Origin: Salinilacustrithrix sp003476595 | GTDB taxonomy: Bacteria; Actinomycetota; Acidimicrobiia; Acidimicrobiales; Salinilacustritrichaceae | Assembly (NCBI GenBank): GCA_963972525.1 | Contig: CAXAUZ010000011.1 | Span: forward strand, 1 to 64,000 | Direction: 5' to 3' | DNA: 64,000 nucleotides | Shown: in pieces, positions 60,897-64,000 of the stretch | Layout: each line of letters starts with the position of its first letter | How positions within the stretch are numbered: the stretch's first letter is position 1 | The notes under the pieces: model-generated | What the model was told of the DNA's origin: nothing | The model's database searches: none | Seen by the model: the letters and a program-made list of their open reading frames with translations, nothing else | Program-made: the position numbers and the translations under genes

Positions 60897-60960
60897 GAAA
60901 CTGGCAGCGGCTACGGAACATGGCCCCTGGGGGCCACGTTCCGTTTCCGATGCCAGTTTC
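60897..60960. repeat. Long imperfect palindrome between serA and a convergent hydrolase
   Basis: Arms of about 32 bases start GAAACTGGCA and end TGCCAGTTTC with a few mismatches, around GGCCCCTGGGGGCC. It can form a long hairpin ending within the convergent hydrolase stop. It is likely a bidirectional terminator and carries two copies, one per arm, of the CTGCC-type repeat. Confidence 0.7.
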
Positions 60961-61813
60961 AGTCGGTGGTGACGAAGTCCACCATCGCCGGGTAGGCGGT
61001 GCGGTCCTCGATGAAGAAGGCGTGGCCGCCCTCGAACCACTGGATGCGGCTGTCGGGCAGCCGGGCGGCCATGGCCTCCTGGTTGGCCGGTGGCGCGATG
61101 CCGTCGTGGCGGCCGGCGGCGATGAGCACCGGCATGTCCATCTGCGGCAGGCGGTCGAACGCGTCGTGGTGGCGGCGGGCCTGGAGCTGGGCGACCTCGC
61201 CGTCGGTGTGGAAGGGCTCGCCCGGCTCCCGCTCCTTGGCTGCGTCCATGGCCTCGATCACCGAGCGGACCACGGCCCGGCGCTCGGGGTCGGCGTTGCG
61301 GGTGTCGAGGGCGTCCAGCCAGCGCTCGCGGCGCTCGTCATCGGGCAGGCCGACCAGCTCGTGGAGCGGGAACGAGGCACCGCCGGCGCCGCCGGGTGAC
61401 GTGCAGCCGAGCACGCAGCGCTCGAACCGCTCGGGTCGGGTGACGGCCGCCTCCATGAGGACCATGCCGCCGAAGCTGATGCCGACCGCACGGCACGTCT
61501 CCCAGCCGACGTGGTCGAGCAGGCGGAGCAGATCCTCGGCGAAGTCGGCCATCGTCGGCGGTTCGGAGCCGGTGGTGGACCGGCCGAGGCCACGGTGGTC
61601 GTAGGCGAGCACCCGGCACCCCTCGACGAAGGGCGAGGAGAACACGTTGGGCTCGCGCCGCAGGTCCGACCCCGAGCCGCTCACGTAGACGACCCGGGGA
61701 CCGTCCTCGGGGCCGGCGAGGCGGTGGCAGATGGTGACGTCGCCGAGGTCGGCGTAGGCGACGCCGTCGGTCGACGTTCCGTGGCCGCTGCCAGTTCTCT
61801 CGGGGGGTTCCAT
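60959..61813 (-). CDS. Alpha/beta-hydrolase
   Basis: 284 residues from ATG 61813. The nucleophile is in AVGISFGGMVLME (Ser within G-x-S-x-G), the Asp in AAGRHDGIAPP and the His in FEGGHAFFIED; YDHRGLGRS is the typical strand-4 region. Substrate unknown. The first ~15 residues (PERTGSGHGT) are encoded by a copy of the dispersed intergenic repeat, yet no other in-frame start exists before the conserved region. Confidence 0.88.
   Translation of the reverse strand: MEPPERTGSGHGTSTDGVAYADLGDVTICHRLAGPEDGPRVVYVSGSGSDLRREPNVFSSPFVEGCRVLAYDHRGLGRSTTGSEPPTMADFAEDLLRLLDHVGWETCRAVGISFGGMVLMEAAVTRPERFERCVLGCTSPGGAGGASFPLHELVGLPDDERRERWLDALDTRNADPERRAVVRSVIEAMDAAKEREPGEPFHTDGEVAQLQARRHHDAFDRLPQMDMPVLIAAGRHDGIAPPANQEAMAARLPDSRIQWFEGGHAFFIEDRTAYPAMVDFVTTD
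61776..61796 (+). repeat. CTGCC-type repeat inside the hydrolase 5' end
   Basis: GTTCCGTGGCCGCTGCCAGTT matches, with one mismatch, the complement of the left arm of the palindrome at 60897-60960. It encodes residues near the hydrolase N-terminus. Confidence 0.6.
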
Positions 61814-61834
61814 CGGGGCGAGGCTCCCGCCGCG

Positions 61835-62329
61835 CTAGCGCTTGGCGGCGCGGAGGCCGTCGGCCTCGGCGGCGGTGGCGTCCACGTAGCAGCGGTCCGG
61901 CGTGGTGCGGTCGTAGTTGAGCTGGCCGGGGGCGTGGAAGATCTTCGAGCTCATCTTGGCCTTGATCGGGTAGCCGTCCGGGCACTCGCCGTCGTCGGTG
62001 GGCTCGGTCCAGGACGCGCCCTGCGTGGGCGTGGCGGCGACCGGGACGCCGTCGGGCTCGGGGACGCGGACGGTGGCCTCGTCGGTGGACTCGGGTCGCG
62101 GGCTGGCGACGTCGTCGGCCGCCGGCGCCTCGGCGGCGGGGTCGGGCGTGTTCGGCGCCGGCGCGGCGTCGGGCGTGGGGGCGGCATCGGCGCGCAGGGG
62201 CGGCCACGGCTCGGACGGGCTGGTCGCCGGCGTGGGCAGCGGATCGTCCGTGCGGCGCATCGACTTCACGGCCGAGACGACCGCGGCCAGGGCGGCGGCG
62301 AGGAAGGCGAACCGGACGAAGCGCTTCAT
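61835..62329 (-). CDS. Sunset-domain membrane-anchored protein
   Basis: 164 residues from ATG 62329, overlapping the upstream SDR gene (ATGA). N-terminal membrane segment (RFVRFAFLAAALAAVVSAV), then an Ala/Pro-rich disordered linker. A C-terminal sunset domain follows: CPDGYPIKAKMSSKIFHAPG and YDRTTPDRCYVDATAAEADG, with its typical PIK...HxPG...P..C pattern. The domain's function is not established. Confidence 0.8.
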   Translation of the reverse strand: MKRFVRFAFLAAALAAVVSAVKSMRRTDDPLPTPATSPSEPWPPLRADAAPTPDAAPAPNTPDPAAEAPAADDVASPRPESTDEATVRVPEPDGVPVAATPTQGASWTEPTDDGECPDGYPIKAKMSSKIFHAPGQLNYDRTTPDRCYVDATAAEADGLRAAKR

Positions 62330-63807
62330 CGGCCGGACCCTACCGACCCCTCTGCGGCTCCGGCCCGCCGAGCGATGTCGGCGGCCAGCTTGCCGAAGAT
62401 CAGGCCGTGGAACGGGAGCACGACGTACCAGTAGAGGCGGCCGAACAGGCCACGGGGCACGAACAGCGCCCGCTGGCGCAGCCGCGACCGCCCCGGGCCC
62501 TCGTCCTCGACCACCCACTCCATCCACGCCTCGCCGGGCAGGCGCATCTCGGCGCGCAACCGCAGCAGGCGGGGCGGCTCGTAGGCCTCGACCCGCCAGA
62601 AGTCGAGGGCGTCGCCGACCCGCAGGTGGTCGGGGTGGCGGCGACCGCGGCGCATGCCTGGTCCGCCGACGAGCTTGTCGGCGATGCCCCGAAGGGTCCA
62701 CAGGACGTCGGCGACGAACCAGCCCCGGTCGCCCCCGATCCCGGCGGCCACCGCGAACACGGCCTCGGCGGAGGCGTCGGCGGTCGCCGACTGCTCGTCG
62801 ATGAAGACCGTGCCGCCCGACCAGTCCGGGTCGGAGGGGAGCGGATCGGCTGGGGTCTGCCCGGGCAGCGACGCGTCCGACCAGCGGGTGCGCACGTCGA
62901 CGTCCTCGACCCGGCGCAGCGCCAGCTCCAGCGACTCCCGGAACGACACCGCGGGACGGTCCTCGAACAGGTCGATGCTGTGGTCGTGGACGATGACCTC
63001 GTTCACCAGGCTCTCCACCAGCGGTCGGGCCAGGCCGCCGGGCAGCGGGGTGACCAGGCCGACCCAGCGGCTGGACAGGCTCGGCGAAAGCACGGGCACA
63101 GGCACGATCCACCGCTTCCGGAGGCCGGCGACCTCGGCGTAGGTGTGCATCATCTCCCGGTAGGTGAGGACCTCGGGCCCGCCGACCTCGATGATCCGGC
63201 CGAGCGTGTCGGGACGGTCCAGCACGGTGATCAGCGCGTGGAGGATGTCGCGGATGGCGATGGGCTGGACCTTGGTGTCCACCCAGCGGGGGGTGACCAT
63301 GGCCGGGAGCACCTCGACCAGGTTGCGCAGCATCTCGAAGCTGGCCGACCCGGACCCGATGATGACGGCGGCGCGCAGCTCGGTGACCGGCACCCGGCCG
63401 ACGCGCAGGGTGTCGCCGACCTCGTGGCGGCTGGCCAGGTGGGGGGACAGGTCCTCGCCCTCCTCGCCGAGCCCGCCCAGGTAGACGATGCGCTCCATGG
63501 TCGGCGTGTCGGCGGCCGCCTCGGCGAACAGGCGGGCGTTGCGCCGGTCGGTGGCGGCGAAGTCGTCGGACCCGCCCATCGAGTGCACGAGGAAGTAGGC
63601 GGCCGAGCACCCCTCCATCGCCTCGCGCACGGCGCCGTCGTCCTCGAGCGAGCCCTCCACCACCGTGACCCGCTCGGCCCAATCGATGCCCCGGAGCTTC
63701 GTGGGCGTGCGGACCAGGCAGCGCACCTCGTGGCCGGCTTCGAGCAGGGCGGGGACCAGCCGGCCACCGATGTAGCCGGTGGCGCCGGTGACGAGGACGG
63801 TGGACAC
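62326..63807 (-). CDS. SDR family NAD(P)-binding protein with DUF2867 domain
   Basis: 493 residues from GTG 63807. The N-terminal atypical SDR begins STVLVTGATGYIGGRLVPALLEAG and has YFLVHSMGGSDDF and YLGGLGEEGEDLSPHLASR. From about residue 330 a DUF2867 domain follows, with GGDRGWFVADVLW, HPDHLRVGDALDFWRV and RQRALFVPRGLFGRLYWYVVLPFHGLIF. Proteins of this build are common in actinobacteria and may act on lipids or quinones; the substrate is unknown. Confidence 0.87.
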   Translation of the reverse strand: MSTVLVTGATGYIGGRLVPALLEAGHEVRCLVRTPTKLRGIDWAERVTVVEGSLEDDGAVREAMEGCSAAYFLVHSMGGSDDFAATDRRNARLFAEAAADTPTMERIVYLGGLGEEGEDLSPHLASRHEVGDTLRVGRVPVTELRAAVIIGSGSASFEMLRNLVEVLPAMVTPRWVDTKVQPIAIRDILHALITVLDRPDTLGRIIEVGGPEVLTYREMMHTYAEVAGLRKRWIVPVPVLSPSLSSRWVGLVTPLPGGLARPLVESLVNEVIVHDHSIDLFEDRPAVSFRESLELALRRVEDVDVRTRWSDASLPGQTPADPLPSDPDWSGGTVFIDEQSATADASAEAVFAVAAGIGGDRGWFVADVLWTLRGIADKLVGGPGMRRGRRHPDHLRVGDALDFWRVEAYEPPRLLRLRAEMRLPGEAWMEWVVEDEGPGRSRLRQRALFVPRGLFGRLYWYVVLPFHGLIFGKLAADIARRAGAAEGSVGSGR

Positions 63808-63853
63808 GCGCTCTGTGTAGCGCGACGCGGCCCGGATGGGACGTCGTGGGAGG

Positions 63854-64000
63854 ATGCGAGCCGTGCCCGCCGCACCGCTGCCCGCCCGGCTCGGCCGGCT
63901 CCTGCTCCTCGCCGCCCTCGCCGCCGGCCTGGTGTCGTGCCGCGCCAGCGACGTGGCCCTCGACGCACCGACGACCACGACCACCGCGCCGGCGACCACC
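63854..64000 (+). CDS. Lipoprotein N-terminus, cut by window edge
   Basis: 49 codons to the window end. From ATG 63854 (or GTG 63863, better spaced from GGGAGG) it reads as a lipoprotein signal: Arg-containing start, LLLLAALAAG, and lipobox LVSC with Cys29. The visible mature part is Thr/Ala/Pro-rich (DAPTTTTTAPATT). The domain beyond the edge is unknown. Confidence 0.65.
   Translation, partial: MRAVPAAPLPARLGRLLLLAALAAGLVSCRASDVALDAPTTTTTAPATT

Noticed and set aside
1..64000. tRNA, rRNA, riboswitch or CRISPR genes
   Set aside because: Reading the intergenic regions gave no cloverleaf, rRNA-like stretch, known riboswitch core or spacer array; weak structured RNAs could still be missed without covariance searches.

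Overview
The window is high-GC DNA with SD-led and apparently leaderless genes side by side, many GTG/TTG starts, and tightly overlapping (ATGA/GTGA) gene pairs. Protein families such as DUF4012, DUF4214, a sunset-domain protein and a fused Wzz/BY-kinase point to an actinobacterium. My best guess is the class Acidimicrobiia (Iamia/Ilumatobacter-like); this is an inference from protein style, not from a marker gene. No rRNA, tRNA, CRISPR array, phage or IS element was found.

Layout. 1-6.5 kb: housekeeping and surface genes (UbiB-like kinase fragment, lipoprotein, acyl-CoA synthetase, LPXTG protein, DUF4012 membrane protein). 6.5-43.5 kb: a large surface-glycan and secreted-product region. It holds a sugar epimerase, several glycosyltransferases, polysaccharide deacetylase, GNAT-like acyltransferases, an AlkP-superfamily protein, an NRPS-like adenylation enzyme with its own ACP, two ABC exporters, a Wzz/BY-kinase, a Wzy/EpsG-like membrane protein, and a 4,6-dehydratase/UDP-sugar dehydrogenase/aminotransferase operon. 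43.5-46 kb: serC and an aspartate aminotransferase. 46-53 kb: two toxin-antitoxin pairs, a DUF4143 ATPase, an S9 peptidase, a glycosyltransferase and another GNAT-like protein. 53-57 kb: amidase, then a GT4/deacetylase/phosphoglycosyl-transferase set that probably starts glycan assembly. 57-64 kb: STAS protein, thioesterase, FkbM methyltransferase, serA, hydrolase, sunset-domain protein, SDR protein.

The most interesting system is embedded in the glycan region at about 22.6-30.8 kb: a lasso-peptide-type RiPP locus. It has a 42-residue precursor (27555-27683) whose leader fits the YxxPx(L/I)x3Gx5Tx recognition rule, an asparagine-synthetase-like cyclase without its glutaminase half, a PqqD-like leader-binding protein (B1), a transglutaminase-like leader peptidase (B2), an HPr-kinase-like protein, a nucleotidyltransferase-fold protein, and ABC exporters. 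The predicted core starts with Ala and has Asp at position 9 and Ser at the C terminus, the residue that such kinases phosphorylate in known systems. Two further sets of PqqD/HprK/nucleotidyltransferase genes (7.8-9.2 kb and 32.8-34.2 kb) lack a cyclase and are unexplained. One of them begins with a 17-codon ORF that is translationally coupled to the kinase gene.

Regulatory signals read directly from the sequence include a recurrent TANNNT element 6-7 bases upstream of start codons (leaderless promoters), a sigma-28-like promoter before the CAP/DUF4214 gene, a 33-bp-period direct repeat before the Wzz/BY-kinase gene, an 18-bp palindrome in front of a toxin-antitoxin operon, and a dispersed CTGCCAG-containing intergenic repeat family between 56.7 and 61.8 kb.
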